DNA of 64,000 nt from the NCBI GenBank assembly GCA_021774785.1, contig JAJFIQ010000019.1, forward strand, positions 496,001 through 560,000. Reading direction: 5' to 3'. Numbering within the stretch: the stretch's first letter is position 1; the number at the start of each line of letters is the position of its first letter. Below are positions 45,158 to 55,382 of this stretch, in pieces. A model generated the notes under the pieces. It saw nothing but the letters and a program-made list of their open reading frames with translations. It was not told where the DNA came from and ran no database searches. The stretch is from Emcibacter sp. (GTDB taxonomy: Bacteria; Pseudomonadota; Alphaproteobacteria; Sphingomonadales; Emcibacteraceae). A program made the position numbers and the translations under genes.

Positions 45158-48100
45158 TTGAAACGATACGCCTTAACATTAAAAATCCTGTTGGGTCTTT
45201 TTGCAACCCTTGCCGTTATGGTTATGTTGCTAGGCTGGCGTCTGAGTATTGGCCCCATAGCACTGGACTGGGCTGGTGATTATCTAAAGACGGCATTGGC
45301 AGCAGGTGAAGAAGATCTCAGCATTGATTTTAGAGATGCAGTACTTATATGGCGCAAGAATGATGAGACCGTTTCTTCAAACACCAGTGGTTTTCAGGTA
45401 ATTTTTTATGAAGTAGAAATTGTTGACAGCAAAAATGATTATACCTTAAATCTGCCCGAAGCCGGTGCACGCTTTAGTGGTCTTGCCATGTTAAGAGGCC
45501 TGTTAGCACCGACGGATGTGGAAATCACCGGCTTATCCATTAATTACACCCTTGGCCCCGATGTATGGAAATCGACTGATGACCGACCATTCATGGAAAA
45601 GCTTGAAGTTTTTTTAGAAAATTTACAAAATTCCAACAGCTTGCCGTTTCAGATGGCACAGCAATTACTTTCGCCCCCTAAATCATCCGTTGTTGCGGGG
45701 TATTTACGCCAGGTTTCCTTGTTGGATACTGATATTATCCTTAGTGATCAACTGTCTGGTCATAAATGGCAGATTCCCTCGGCGAACCTAAATTTACAAC
45801 GTGCTGACCTTGGCTTAAGTGTTAGCCTATCAGGTAATATTAATATGGCATCAACCCGTATTATGCCGCTCGATATATTTATGTTATTTGATAATGTCAA
45901 AAAAGAAGCTGTTACAACTGTAGAATTCTCCAGTCTTAGGCCATCTGCTCTTGCCGGTAAGGTTGAGGCTCTATCTGGGCTGGCAAATCTGGACATCCCG
46001 GCTAAGGGAAATGTTCAATTCACCATTGATAATAATTTTGACATTCCGGTAATGGCTTTCAACCTCGCTCTGGGCCGAGGACAAATTAATCCTGCGGGTA
46101 TATATCCGCAACCTCTGAATATTACACATGCGGCTTTAAGTGGACATATCCTGAAAAATGAAAGTTCGGTTGTAATGGACACGATTTCCCTCTTGCTGGG
46201 GAAAACCCACATCAATGGAGCGGGATTATTATACGGATCTTTGGACAGACCGGGTATTACCATAAATGCAGATATTACAGACTTGCCCTTTCTGGATTTG
46301 AAGACCTATTGGCCGGGTCAGTTCGGTAAAGGGGCCTATAAGTGGATCGCCAAAAATATTGATGCGGGTATTGTGCCAGAAGGCAAGCTAGAGGTTAATG
46401 TCAAACCGAATATGTGGCCAAAGGAACAAGATGAAGGGCAGGAAGCTCTGCCCGCCAAGGCCGTGCTGCCACCGGAATCCTTAGTCTTTAAATTTGATTT
46501 TAACAATATCAAGGCCCATTACCTGCGTCCAATGCCAATTTTGTCTGATATGTCAGGTCAGGCAGAACTAAATCTGCGGACTTTTCATTTGAAAGCGAGC
46601 GGGGGCAAAATTAAAGATTTAGCAATTAAAAAAGCAGACCTTCTTTTTACAGATATTCACCTAAAGGGCAAAGGTCTGGCGGATATAACGCTGGAACTGG
46701 ACGGTACGGTTGAGGAAATATTACGTGTCATAGATTATAAGCCGCTTGGTTATCCCACTAAATATGGCATTAAACAGGGAAGCATCACCGGACAGGCCAG
46801 TGCGGTTGTGTCACTGAGTTTTCCGTTGCTTAAAAAAATCAGCCTTCGGGATGTGACTTTTGATGTAAATGCCGATGTTACATCTCTTTCGATACCTAAA
46901 CTCAATGACAGTCTGGCTATTGAAGACGGCCAAATGCATCTGTTTGTGGATGGCAAGGGAATTACGGCAGAAGGGAACATAACGCTGAATGGCGTTAAGT
47001 TCGCTACTAAGTGGTTGGAAAATTTTGATAAGTTGGCAGAACTTCCGACCCAGTATGTCATTAACGGCATGATAGAAGGTGCGGAATGGGAACATCTGCA
47101 CTTACCATTTGACCCCTATATTGAGGGGCCTGTGGAAATTGACCTCGCTCTTTATGGTAAAGGCGGTGCACTGCGTAAAGGTAATGGTCAATTTAATCTT
47201 ATGACGAGCCACAGCAGCTTCGCTCCTATTGGCTGGGTAAAAGAAAAGGGCAAAGCCGGTCATGTTGGCTTTGATTTACAATTTGATAAGCCTGGTCAAA
47301 TTAATATCAAGAATATTCTTTTGCAAAGTGACAACCTTAAGGCTGATCTTGAAGTTGTTATGGTAGATGGTTGGGTGAGCCGTTTTTTCATTCCAAAACT
47401 TACCATGAAAGATACCGATATCATAATGTTGATGGAATGGAATGAGGAGAAGAATTACTATCTGTCTTCATTGACAGGAACATCATTTCACGTATCGCCT
47501 CTTATTGATATTCTAATGTCGACTAGCGGGGATGACGAAAAAATTAACTTACCAGACTTCAATATTGTGGCGGACGTTGATAATCTTCTGGCTAAAAATA
47601 ATGTGCATATGAAGGAAATAAAATTAACAGCCATTTACAGAGAGCAAGATTTCACGCATCTGGCATTTGATGGCAAGCTTTCAAATGACAAAGACATTAG
47701 CGTGACGGTTGTTCCAAATGTGGAGAACCGCAAGCTTGAATTTACCAGCAATGATGCGGGAGAGGCACTCAGAGGACTTGGCATGTTTAACCTTGGTATC
47801 GGGGGGGACATGCGACTTACAGCAGATATGGTCAAACATGAACGCGGCATTTCACTTGGTGGGCAGCTTGAGGTTTCAAAATTTAAAGTGACGGAATCTC
47901 CGGGTTTTTCTAAACTCCTGGCCGAAAAGAAATTTGAAAAAGCACAGGAAGAGTTACAAAAAGGGGGATTGTCATTCAATGATTTTAATATGGAATTTCG
48001 AACATATAACGGGGTGATGGAAATTAGCAAGGGCAGGGCGCGAGGCTCAAACCTTGGCATCACAATTGAAGGTGTTGTGGATCAGGCCTACGATGAAATG

Positions 48101-48421
48101 AATATCAAAGGTACGCTGATACCGGCTTATGGCTTAAATTCTTTGCTAAGTAATATCCCCCTGATAGGGACAATATTAACAGGTGGGAAAGGACAGGGAA
48201 TTTTCGCGGCTACCTATAGTATAAGTGGCCCATTGGATGACCCTGAAGTTAGTATCAATCCACTGTCAGCACTGGCTCCGGGTATCTTGAGGAGCATCTT
48301 CAGTGCCATAGGCAGTAACAAGAAAAAAACACTCCGTGAACAGGCTGAAGAAATGGAAGAAATTATTCCCAATACGTCACCAAACCCAACAGATGAGCCA
48401 AAACAAGACCCTCCAAATTGA
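45158..48421 (+). CDS. YhdP/AsmA-like large envelope protein
   Basis: This 1087-residue protein has an N-terminal membrane helix (about 8-28) and then a long, beta-rich periplasmic body of the DUF3971/AsmA-like_C type. The C-terminal AsmA-like region contains SNLGITIEGVVDQAYDEMNIKG and IPLIGTILTGGKGQGIFAATYSI, typical of YhdP. These proteins form hydrophobic grooves that bridge the periplasm and move phospholipids to the outer membrane. The start is TTG at 45158; no ATG fits better. The C-terminal tail is polar and proline-rich. It ends four bases from convergent tyrS. Confidence 0.9.
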   Translation: MKRYALTLKILLGLFATLAVMVMLLGWRLSIGPIALDWAGDYLKTALAAGEEDLSIDFRDAVLIWRKNDETVSSNTSGFQVIFYEVEIVDSKNDYTLNLPEAGARFSGLAMLRGLLAPTDVEITGLSINYTLGPDVWKSTDDRPFMEKLEVFLENLQNSNSLPFQMAQQLLSPPKSSVVAGYLRQVSLLDTDIILSDQLSGHKWQIPSANLNLQRADLGLSVSLSGNINMASTRIMPLDIFMLFDNVKKEAVTTVEFSSLRPSALAGKVEALSGLANLDIPAKGNVQFTIDNNFDIPVMAFNLALGRGQINPAGIYPQPLNITHAALSGHILKNESSVVMDTISLLLGKTHINGAGLLYGSLDRPGITINADITDLPFLDLKTYWPGQFGKGAYKWIAKNIDAGIVPEGKLEVNVKPNMWPKEQDEGQEALPAKAVLPPESLVFKFDFNNIKAHYLRPMPILSDMSGQAELNLRTFHLKASGGKIKDLAIKKADLLFTDIHLKGKGLADITLELDGTVEEILRVIDYKPLGYPTKYGIKQGSITGQASAVVSLSFPLLKKISLRDVTFDVNADVTSLSIPKLNDSLAIEDGQMHLFVDGKGITAEGNITLNGVKFATKWLENFDKLAELPTQYVINGMIEGAEWEHLHLPFDPYIEGPVEIDLALYGKGGALRKGNGQFNLMTSHSSFAPIGWVKEKGKAGHVGFDLQFDKPGQINIKNILLQSDNLKADLEVVMVDGWVSRFFIPKLTMKDTDIIMLMEWNEEKNYYLSSLTGTSFHVSPLIDILMSTSGDDEKINLPDFNIVADVDNLLAKNNVHMKEIKLTAIYREQDFTHLAFDGKLSNDKDISVTVVPNVENRKLEFTSNDAGEALRGLGMFNLGIGGDMRLTADMVKHERGISLGGQLEVSKFKVTESPGFSKLLAEKKFEKAQEELQKGGLSFNDFNMEFRTYNGVMEISKGRARGSNLGITIEGVVDQAYDEMNIKGTLIPAYGLNSLLSNIPLIGTILTGGKGQGIFAATYSISGPLDDPEVSINPLSALAPGILRSIFSAIGSNKKKTLREQAEEMEEIIPNTSPNPTDEPKQDPPN

Positions 48422-48425
48422 TTAG

Positions 48426-49697
48426 CTATTCTGGTTTGATCAGGATATGTTTTTTCTTACCGGCGGAAAGCTTTATGGTGCCTTCATTATTCAGGTGACC
48501 CAGTGTGATTGTGGCCTCACCATCAGAAATTTTTTCATCATTAATTCTGGCCCCGCCTTGCTTGATTAGGCGACGGGCTTCACCTTTTGACTTGGTAAGA
48601 CCTCCTGTAACATACAGATCACTAACGGCTATTCCATTATCCAAATCACCTTTGGCCACAATTACAGTTGGCAGATCAGCGGAAAGCGATTTCTGTTCGA
48701 ATGCCTGTTTGGCGGTATTCTCTGCTATTCTCGCGGCCTCTGTTCCGTGACACATGCTCGTTGCTTCATTGGCAAGGATCTTTTTCGCCTCATTTATTTC
48801 TGAACCTTCCAGAGCTTCCAGTCTTTTAATTTCTGCTAGAGGCAGTTCTGTGAACAGGCGCAAAAATTTCCCAACATCAGCATCCGCCGTATTGCGCCAA
48901 AATTGCCAAAAATCATAGGATGACAACATATCATCATTGAGCCATACCGCCCCGCTCATGCTTTTGCCCATTTTTTGCCCACTGGCAAGGGTGACAAGCG
49001 GCGTTGTAAGGCCATAAACTTCCCGCCGGTCAACCCTTCGGTTCAGTTCAACGCCATTGATGATATTGCCCCACTGGTCTGACCCACCGAGTTGCAAAGC
49101 ACAATCGTGTATGCGGCCAAGTTCCAGATAATCATAGGCTTGAAGTATCATGTAATTGAATTCCAAAAACGTCATGGGCTGTTCTCGGTCCAGCCTCAAC
49201 TTGACACTATCAAAAGTCAACATGCGGTTGATGGTGAAATGGGGACCCATATCGCGCAGAAAATCAATATAACTTAATTGATCCAGCCAGTCGGCGTTAT
49301 TGACCATAATGGCATCTGTTGGCCCATCGCCAAAGGTCAGGTATTTTTCAAATACCGTACGGATACCAGCCATATTGGTATTTATGTCTTCATCGGTTAG
49401 CATTCTACGGGATTCATCCCGCCCCGTTGGGTCGCCAATGCGGGTCGTGCCACCGCCCATCAGCACGATAGGTTTATGGCCGGTTTTCTGCAAATGACGT
49501 AACATCATGATCTGCACCAGAGAACCCACGTGAAGGCTTGTGGCTGTACAGTCAAATCCGATATAGGCAGGAACAACAGTTTTTGATAACTTGCTGTCCA
49601 GTGCATCCAAGTCTGTGCACTGGTGGATATATCCACGACCCATCATGCTTTTCAGAAAATCGGATTTTGGAGTAAAATTGTCTAAATCATTTGCCAT
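48426..49697 (-). CDS. tyrS: Tyrosyl-tRNA synthetase
   Basis: TyrS charges tRNA-Tyr. The protein of 423 residues has the class I HIGH-like motif HVGSLVQ, the tyrosine-binding [13 protein letters not shown] and DQWGNI segments, the KMSKS-type KMGKSM, and a C-terminal S4 RNA-binding domain ([17 protein letters not shown]). The start at 49697 has a purine-rich GGAAAAGAAAA upstream; an in-frame ATG at 49730 would add 11 residues. It is divergent from anmK. Confidence 0.96.
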   Translation of the reverse strand: MANDLDNFTPKSDFLKSMMGRGYIHQCTDLDALDSKLSKTVVPAYIGFDCTATSLHVGSLVQIMMLRHLQKTGHKPIVLMGGGTTRIGDPTGRDESRRMLTDEDINTNMAGIRTVFEKYLTFGDGPTDAIMVNNADWLDQLSYIDFLRDMGPHFTINRMLTFDSVKLRLDREQPMTFLEFNYMILQAYDYLELGRIHDCALQLGGSDQWGNIINGVELNRRVDRREVYGLTTPLVTLASGQKMGKSMSGAVWLNDDMLSSYDFWQFWRNTADADVGKFLRLFTELPLAEIKRLEALEGSEINEAKKILANEATSMCHGTEAARIAENTAKQAFEQKSLSADLPTVIVAKGDLDNGIAVSDLYVTGGLTKSKGEARRLIKQGGARINDEKISDGEATITLGHLNNEGTIKLSAGKKKHILIKPE

Positions 49698-49768
49698 TGT
49701 TTTTTCTTTTCCAATAATTAGGCGCATCATGTAGCATATCTTTACAGATTAAAAAACGGAAACTTAAA

Positions 49769-50890
49769 GTGAATTCTCTTAAAGATCATTTTTTTGCCAT
49801 CGGCCTGATGAGTGGAACCTCAATGGATGGTGTGGATTGTGCGCTTATAAAAAGCGATGGCCATACAACTAAAGCCAAATATAAAGCTATCCATATTTCT
49901 TATTCAGCAGCTTTACGCCAAGAAATTGTTCAAGCCATGGAAGAGGTCGCCGCACTCGGACATCCCACTCAACAAAATGAACATATAAATAAGTTGGAGA
50001 GGACGCTTACTGATATTCACGCTGTAGCGGTGAATCAAATTTTGACCGCGAACAACTTGACTTACCATGATATTGATGTTGTTGGATTCCATGGCCAGAC
50101 GTTGCTCCATAAACCGGAAGAAGGTTGGACTTGGCAGATAGGAGACGGACAGTATTTGGCCCAAAAAATCCAGATAGCTGTTGTAAATGACTTCAGGCGG
50201 CAAGATGTGGAAAATGGCGGACAGGGTGCACCACTTGTTCCCATCTATCATCAGGCATTGATCAAGGCTCTCGGTGGGACCAAATATCCGGTCGCTATCA
50301 TTAATATTGGTGGGGTTAGTAACATCACATGGATTGGAAGTGAAAATGAAGGCCGGATGCTGGCATTTGATACCGGACCGGGAAATGCCTTTCTGGATGA
50401 TTGGGTCAAGCAACATACGGGTGAGCCAATGGACCGGAATGGTTTGCTGGCAGCGAAAGGGATTATTGATCATTCACTGTTAAAACAATGGCTCAATAAT
50501 TCTTATTTTTTCAAGTCGCCACCAAAATCTCTGGATCGCCATTCTTTTAATACTATTGGTATTGAAAAATTATCTTTGGAAGATGGTGCGGCGACCTTGC
50601 TGGAATTTACCGTAAAATCCATTGAAATTGCCCTGAGCCATTGTCCGGAAAATCCAAATCATATTTATATATGTGGTGGTGGACGGCATAACAAAACACT
50701 CATGCAAAACTTGGGTGTTATGAATATTCCACTGGACAGCGTAGAAGTTCTTAACTGGAATGGAGATACACTGGAAGCGGAAGCTTTTGCTTATCTCGCC
50801 TGTCGTCATCTGTTAGAATTACCCATAACATATCCGGGAACAACAGGCATTAACCAGCCATCCCCGGGTGGTAAATTATTTAACCCCTAA
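49769..50890 (+). CDS. anmK: Anhydro-N-acetylmuramic acid kinase
   Basis: AnmK phosphorylates 1,6-anhydro-MurNAc released by lytic transglycosylases, feeding peptidoglycan recycling. The 373-residue protein starts at GTG and shows GLMSGTSMDGVDCAL, GFHGQTLLHKP, VNDFRRQDVENGGQGAPLVP and IYICGGGRHN, all family signatures. In alphaproteobacteria anmK and tyrS are commonly divergent neighbours, as here. Its stop overlaps the convergent hydrolase stop by four bases. Confidence 0.97.
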   Translation: MNSLKDHFFAIGLMSGTSMDGVDCALIKSDGHTTKAKYKAIHISYSAALRQEIVQAMEEVAALGHPTQQNEHINKLERTLTDIHAVAVNQILTANNLTYHDIDVVGFHGQTLLHKPEEGWTWQIGDGQYLAQKIQIAVVNDFRRQDVENGGQGAPLVPIYHQALIKALGGTKYPVAIINIGGVSNITWIGSENEGRMLAFDTGPGNAFLDDWVKQHTGEPMDRNGLLAAKGIIDHSLLKQWLNNSYFFKSPPKSLDRHSFNTIGIEKLSLEDGAATLLEFTVKSIEIALSHCPENPNHIYICGGGRHNKTLMQNLGVMNIPLDSVEVLNWNGDTLEAEAFAYLACRHLLELPITYPGTTGINQPSPGGKLFNP

Positions 50891-51528
50891 TAACCGAGTC
50901 GTGCGGTCAGGTATTTATCAACTTCCTGAACCAATGGCCCATGATAGTCCACATAAAGATGATCTGCGCCCTCAATTTTATCATATTGTATTTCAATGCT
51001 TTTCTGAGCTTGTAATTTGTCCACAAGCTTTTGCACAGAATCCTCTGACACAACTGTATCCGACGTTCCCTGTATGATTTGACCTGATGCCGGACAGGGG
51101 GCTAAAAAGCTAAAGTCATATAAATTTGCCGGAGGAGAAACAGAAAGGAACCCCTGAATTTCAGGGCGGCGCATAAGAAGTTGCATTCCGATCCATGCGC
51201 CGAAAGAATAACCTGCAATCCAGCAACTTGAGGCATCCCTGTTATGGGATTGAATCCAGTCCAAAGCGGCTGCGGCATCACTTAATTCACCTGTACCTTC
51301 ATCAAAATTTCCCTGACTTCGACCAACGCCACGGAAATTAAACCGTAATACAGAGAATCCTCTGCGCTTAAAAGAATGATAAAGATAATAGCATACCTTA
51401 TGATTCATGTTGCTGCCAAACTGAGGATCAGAATGTAAAATCAGGGCTATGGGGGGATTATCCCCTTTTCCTTTTTGATAACGACCTTCAAGGCGTCCGT
51501 CGGGACCGCTGAAAATAACTTCAGGCAT
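50887..51528 (-). CDS. Alpha/beta hydrolase of the short acyl/dienelactone-like group
   Basis: This 213-residue hydrolase has a nucleophile elbow GYSFGAW with the catalytic Ser, an early oxyanion HSDPQFGSNM segment, NFRGVGRSQGNFDEG, and a late GADHLYVDYHG histidine. It resembles the conserved alphaproteobacterial alpha/beta hydrolase that often precedes iron-sulfur (suf/isc) clusters. The substrate is unknown. No signal peptide is present. It is divergent from cysE across 211 bp, keeping the association with sulfur-handling genes. Confidence 0.88.
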   Translation of the reverse strand: MPEVIFSGPDGRLEGRYQKGKGDNPPIALILHSDPQFGSNMNHKVCYYLYHSFKRRGFSVLRFNFRGVGRSQGNFDEGTGELSDAAAALDWIQSHNRDASSCWIAGYSFGAWIGMQLLMRRPEIQGFLSVSPPANLYDFSFLAPCPASGQIIQGTSDTVVSEDSVQKLVDKLQAQKSIEIQYDKIEGADHLYVDYHGPLVQEVDKYLTARLGY

Positions 51529-51609
51529 ATTAGTCTTTTTCCCTTAATTTCTTGGTTTAATCATACGAAAATAATATAGGGAACAGTTCTAAATGATCAA
51601 GGTCGACCC

Positions 51610-51638
51610 TTGACGCTATTGCCTGTTAAACCTATATG
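51610..51638 (+). promoter_or_regulatory. Promoter of cysE-cysteine desulfurase operon
   Basis: TTGACG (51610-51615), a 17-bp spacer and TATATG (51633-51638) lie about 100 bp before cysE. A small dyad (TCAAGG-TCGAC-CCTTGA, 51598-51614) overlaps the -35 and could be an operator. Confidence 0.55.
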
Positions 51639-51739
51639 AGTAATAATAAATTGTAACTTTTGAGCAAAACTTGCCGAATCAGTGGTTTTTATAGCATAAA
51701 AGCAGTAGTTAAAAGCAAGAGAGAAATGGGTATTGTAAA

Positions 51740-52480
51740 ATGTTTGATAATATTCGCCATGATATATCTGTGGTTTTGGAGCGTGATCCCGCAGCAAAAT
51801 CAAAATTTGATGCTCTGATTTCCTATCCGGGCGTTCATGCCCTGATCTATTACCGCATAGCTAATTGGGCGTGGGAAAATGGTTTTCATACGGTAGGCCG
51901 CTTTATTTCCCATATTGGGCGTTTCCTGAGTGGCATAGAAATTCATCCCGGTGCCAAAATTGGCAAGGGTGTGTTTTTTGATCATGGTATGGGTATTGTT
52001 ATTGGTGAAACCGCTGAAGTTGGTGACAATGTGACGCTTTATCAGGGGGTAACGCTGGGCGGCACATCACTGGAGGGTGGAAAACGTCATCCCACACTGG
52101 AAGAAGGCGTTATTGTTGGTGCCGGTGCCAAGATAATTGGCCCAATCCTTGTGGGCAAAAATGCCCGTGTCGGTTCTAATGCGGTTGTGGTGAAACCTGT
52201 AATGGAAAATGTTACGGTTATTGGTATTCCTGCCAAGGCGATACAGCCACCAAAAGACAAGTCTCAAAAGGATTTTTGTGCTTACGGAATGGCAACCGAT
52301 GAATTACCTGACCCCATTGCAAGGTCTCTGGAAGGTATGTTCGATATGGTTTGCGGTTTGAAAAGCCGTGTTGAGGAATTGGAACAAGAGCTTGCTGAAC
52401 GGGAAGCACAGGATATAGTTAAGGCTCACAAAGCCAAGAAACCTTCCCCGAAAGCAGTAAAACCCGAAACTGCCCCTTAA
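51740..52480 (+). CDS. cysE: Serine O-acetyltransferase
   Basis: CysE acetylates serine to O-acetylserine, the carbon skeleton for cysteine. The 246-residue protein has the N-terminal helical SATase region, then left-handed beta-helix hexapeptide repeats ([41 protein letters not shown]) with the catalytic His and Asp. The C-terminal extension is helical and Lys/Ala-rich, longer than usual. It lies directly upstream of two cysteine desulfurases (one base gap), coupling cysteine synthesis to sulfur mobilisation. Confidence 0.94.
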   Translation: MFDNIRHDISVVLERDPAAKSKFDALISYPGVHALIYYRIANWAWENGFHTVGRFISHIGRFLSGIEIHPGAKIGKGVFFDHGMGIVIGETAEVGDNVTLYQGVTLGGTSLEGGKRHPTLEEGVIVGAGAKIIGPILVGKNARVGSNAVVVKPVMENVTVIGIPAKAIQPPKDKSQKDFCAYGMATDELPDPIARSLEGMFDMVCGLKSRVEELEQELAEREAQDIVKAHKAKKPSPKAVKPETAP

Positions 52481-52481
52481 T

Positions 52482-53588
52482 ATGATTTATCTGGATTATA
52501 ATGCCACGGCACTCATGAAGCCTGCCGTCATAGAGGAAATGACGCGGGTTATGAATATTGGTGGTAATCCGTCTTCTGTACATTCTCTAGGTCGTGGTGC
52601 CAAAACCATTATGGAACAGGCACGACAAACAATTGCCCAAGTAATAAATTGTCGTCCCCAGAAAATAATTTTTACTGGCGGCGGAACAGAGGCAAATAAT
52701 ATTGCCCTGAAGTCCACGGGTATGGATCATATTATAACGACCACGACAGAACATGATTCTATATTAGGGATAAAGGATAATTTCGAGGGTAGCGTAGAAT
52801 ATCTGACCGTTGATGAAAAAGGACAGATATCGCCGGAAGATCTTCAAAAAGCTTTGGAAGACTGTCCGAAAAACACCTTAGTGTCCATAATGTTGACCAA
52901 TAATGAAACTGGGGTTGTTCAGGATATTAAAACGCTGGTTGAAATTACCCATGAGGCGGGAGCGTTATTCCACACAGATGCCATACAGGCCTTAGGGAAA
53001 ATTCCCGTTGATTTCCGAGACCTGAGCGTTGATATGATGTCTTTTTCTGCACATAAACTTAGCGGCCCACAAGGGGTTGGTGCATTGGTGGCTCTGGAAA
53101 AAATTGATATTCAGTCAATTATTTTTGGTGGTGGACAGGAAGTCGGCAGACGGTCAGGCACAGAAAACCTTGCCGGAATTGCCGGATTTGGTAAAGCGGC
53201 GGGACTGGTGCCAGAAAACCTGAACATCATGGAAAAGCTCGGGTTTTATCGTGATCACATTGAACAGGAAATCAGCAATCATGCGCCAGATGTAATTTTT
53301 TACGGGGCAACGAGCAAAAGGTTGCCCAATACTTCCACCATACTGATGCCGGGGGTTTCCAGTGAAACTCAGGTTATGGCCTTTGATCTTGATGGAATTT
53401 GTGTCAGTTCCGGTTCGGCCTGTGCATCGGGCAAGGTCAAGCCATCCCATGTTGTTTCTGCCATGGGGGCTAGCGAGGAACAGGCGTTATCTACTATCAG
53501 GGTGAGCCTTGGCTGGAATACTACGGAACAGGATGTTGATGCCTTCATTACCGCATGGAAAAAACTCTATGACCGGAAAAAAAAGTGA
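52482..53588 (+). CDS. Cysteine desulfurase (first of tandem pair)
   Basis: This PLP enzyme of 368 residues removes sulfur from cysteine as a persulfide. Key residues are intact: the PLP histidine in TTTEHDSIL, the internal lysine in SFSAHKLSGPQGVGAL, and the active cysteine in SSGSACASGKVKPSHV. It belongs to the group I NifS/IscS type. It overlaps the second desulfurase by four bases. No IscU, SufB or other scaffold gene lies in the operon, so its acceptor is not shown by context. Confidence 0.93.
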   Translation: MIYLDYNATALMKPAVIEEMTRVMNIGGNPSSVHSLGRGAKTIMEQARQTIAQVINCRPQKIIFTGGGTEANNIALKSTGMDHIITTTTEHDSILGIKDNFEGSVEYLTVDEKGQISPEDLQKALEDCPKNTLVSIMLTNNETGVVQDIKTLVEITHEAGALFHTDAIQALGKIPVDFRDLSVDMMSFSAHKLSGPQGVGALVALEKIDIQSIIFGGGQEVGRRSGTENLAGIAGFGKAAGLVPENLNIMEKLGFYRDHIEQEISNHAPDVIFYGATSKRLPNTSTILMPGVSSETQVMAFDLDGICVSSGSACASGKVKPSHVVSAMGASEEQALSTIRVSLGWNTTEQDVDAFITAWKKLYDRKKK

Positions 53589-54733
53589 CCGAATTAAAGC
53601 TGCCCATATATCTGGATTATCAAGCTACAACGCCACTTGACCCAAGAGTTCTTGATACCATGATGCCTTATTTAACCGAAAAATATGGCAACCCGCATTC
53701 CACAAATCATAGCTTTGGTTGGGAAGCACAAGCGGGTGTGGAACAGGCCCGAAAACAGGTAGCTGATCTGATTGGTGCCGATGTGGATGAGATTATTTTC
53801 ACTTCCGGTGCAACGGAATCTAATAATATTGCCCTTAAAGGACTTGCTTACGCCGCATATCCTGTCAAAAACCATATTATTACTGTCGTGACCGAACATA
53901 TTTGCGTTCTGGAAAGCTGCCATAGCCTTGAAAAGGCTGGCTTTGAGATAACTTATCTGCCGGTAAATACGGATGGGTTAATTGATCTGAAAGAATTGAC
54001 AGAAGCCATTACTCCCAAAACTTCCCTTGTTTCTGTTATGGCTGTGAATAACGAAATCGGTGTTCTTCAAAATTTGAGTGAAATTAGCAAAATTTGTACC
54101 GAAAATAATGTTATTTTTCATACGGATGCCGCACAAGCAGTAGGTAAAATTTCGCTTGATGTGAATGATTTGAATATTGGTTTATTAAGCATCTCTGGTC
54201 ACAAATTATATGGTCCCAAGGGAATAGGTGCCCTTTATATCCGAAATAGTCTGACCCTTCGACCAATGGCTTTATTTGATGGCGGTGGACAGGAAAGCGG
54301 CTTACGGTCAGGAACGTTGGCGCCTGCTTTATGTGCTGGGCTAGGGGAAGCCTGTCGGATTGCGGGGCATGATAATGATCATATATCAAAATTATCAGAA
54401 AAACTGAAAACGTCCATCATGGGTGAATTGGATGGGGTGTGTCTGAATGGTTCAAATACACAACGTTATCCTGGTAATATGAATTTTTCCTTTGATGGTG
54501 TAAAAGGGAATTTGCTGGTTAAAGAACTACGGAATATTGCCATATCAACAGGCTCTGCCTGCTCCACAGAAAAACTAGGCCCATCGCACGTACTCGTCGC
54601 TCTCGGTTTAAGCAAGAAGCAGATAGACAGTTCTATCAGAATTGGATTTGGGCGCATGACGACTATCCCAGAAATTGATTTTGCGGCACAGCAAATTATT
54701 TATGCCGTCAATAAAATCAGAGGACACTTGTAA
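53585..54733 (+). CDS. Cysteine desulfurase (second of tandem pair)
   Basis: This 382-residue paralog keeps the PLP histidine (VTEHICVLES), the lysine (SISGHKLYGPKGIGAL) and the active cysteine (STGSACSTEKLGPSHVLVALG). It is clearly diverged from the first copy, so the duplication is old. It starts inside the end of the first gene (ATGA-type overlap with a GTG: the codons read GTGACC) and is therefore coupled. Roles in tRNA thiolation, iron-sulfur cluster or thiamine sulfur supply are all possible. Confidence 0.93.
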   Translation: MTELKLPIYLDYQATTPLDPRVLDTMMPYLTEKYGNPHSTNHSFGWEAQAGVEQARKQVADLIGADVDEIIFTSGATESNNIALKGLAYAAYPVKNHIITVVTEHICVLESCHSLEKAGFEITYLPVNTDGLIDLKELTEAITPKTSLVSVMAVNNEIGVLQNLSEISKICTENNVIFHTDAAQAVGKISLDVNDLNIGLLSISGHKLYGPKGIGALYIRNSLTLRPMALFDGGGQESGLRSGTLAPALCAGLGEACRIAGHDNDHISKLSEKLKTSIMGELDGVCLNGSNTQRYPGNMNFSFDGVKGNLLVKELRNIAISTGSACSTEKLGPSHVLVALGLSKKQIDSSIRIGFGRMTTIPEIDFAAQQIIYAVNKIRGHL

Positions 54734-54746
54734 AAGGAAGATATTT

Positions 54747-55349
54747 ATGGCTGACTTATTCAGTGAAAAGTCAAAAGACTGGGACAAGAATGAACGCCGG
54801 CTTATGTTGGCGAAAAGTATAGCCAATTCTTTAAAAGCGAATATTCCCCTTAACCCGAATATGGAGATCATGGATTTCGGTGCCGGGACCGGACTGTTAT
54901 GTTCACAGATTGCCCCAAATGTGAATAAAATTATTGCCGTAGATACATCAGATTCCATGCTGGCAAAACTAGAACAGAAAGAGGGCCTTAAAGGTAAAGT
55001 GGAAATCATTAATCAGGATATCATTGAAAACCCCCTTGCCATGAAATTTGATTTGATTATGAGTGCTATGACTTTGCATCATGTTGAAAATACTGATCGC
55101 ATGATTGCAATCCTGAAAGAAAATCTTAATCCAAGAGGTTGGATTGCTTTAGCAGATCTTGATGCGGAAGATGGGACATTTCATCCAAAAGAGGCACAAG
55201 GTATTTTCCATCATGGGTTTGTGCGTGCTGATCTAAAGGCAAAAATGGAACAAGCCGGATTTATCGATATTTCTTTCACAACGGTCTTTACTATTCAAAA
55301 AGAAACCCAGAGTTTTCCTGTCTTTTTGATGACAGCAAAAGTAAAATGA
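54747..55349 (+). CDS. Class I SAM-dependent methyltransferase
   Basis: This 200-residue protein has a Rossmann methyltransferase core: MDFGAGTGLLCSQIAP (SAM-binding motif I), VDTSDSMLAKLEQK, and LIMSAMTLHHVENTDRMIA. It fits the Methyltransf_11/25 group. The start at 54747 is preferred because AAAGGAAG lies just upstream and the alternative at 54675 overlaps the desulfurase. It is the last gene of the cysE operon, 13 bp after the second desulfurase. The substrate is unknown. Confidence 0.88.
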   Translation: MADLFSEKSKDWDKNERRLMLAKSIANSLKANIPLNPNMEIMDFGAGTGLLCSQIAPNVNKIIAVDTSDSMLAKLEQKEGLKGKVEIINQDIIENPLAMKFDLIMSAMTLHHVENTDRMIAILKENLNPRGWIALADLDAEDGTFHPKEAQGIFHHGFVRADLKAKMEQAGFIDISFTTVFTIQKETQSFPVFLMTAKVK

Positions 55350-55382
55350 ATTCAATCACACTGATAGCTGAATCGTGAATTA

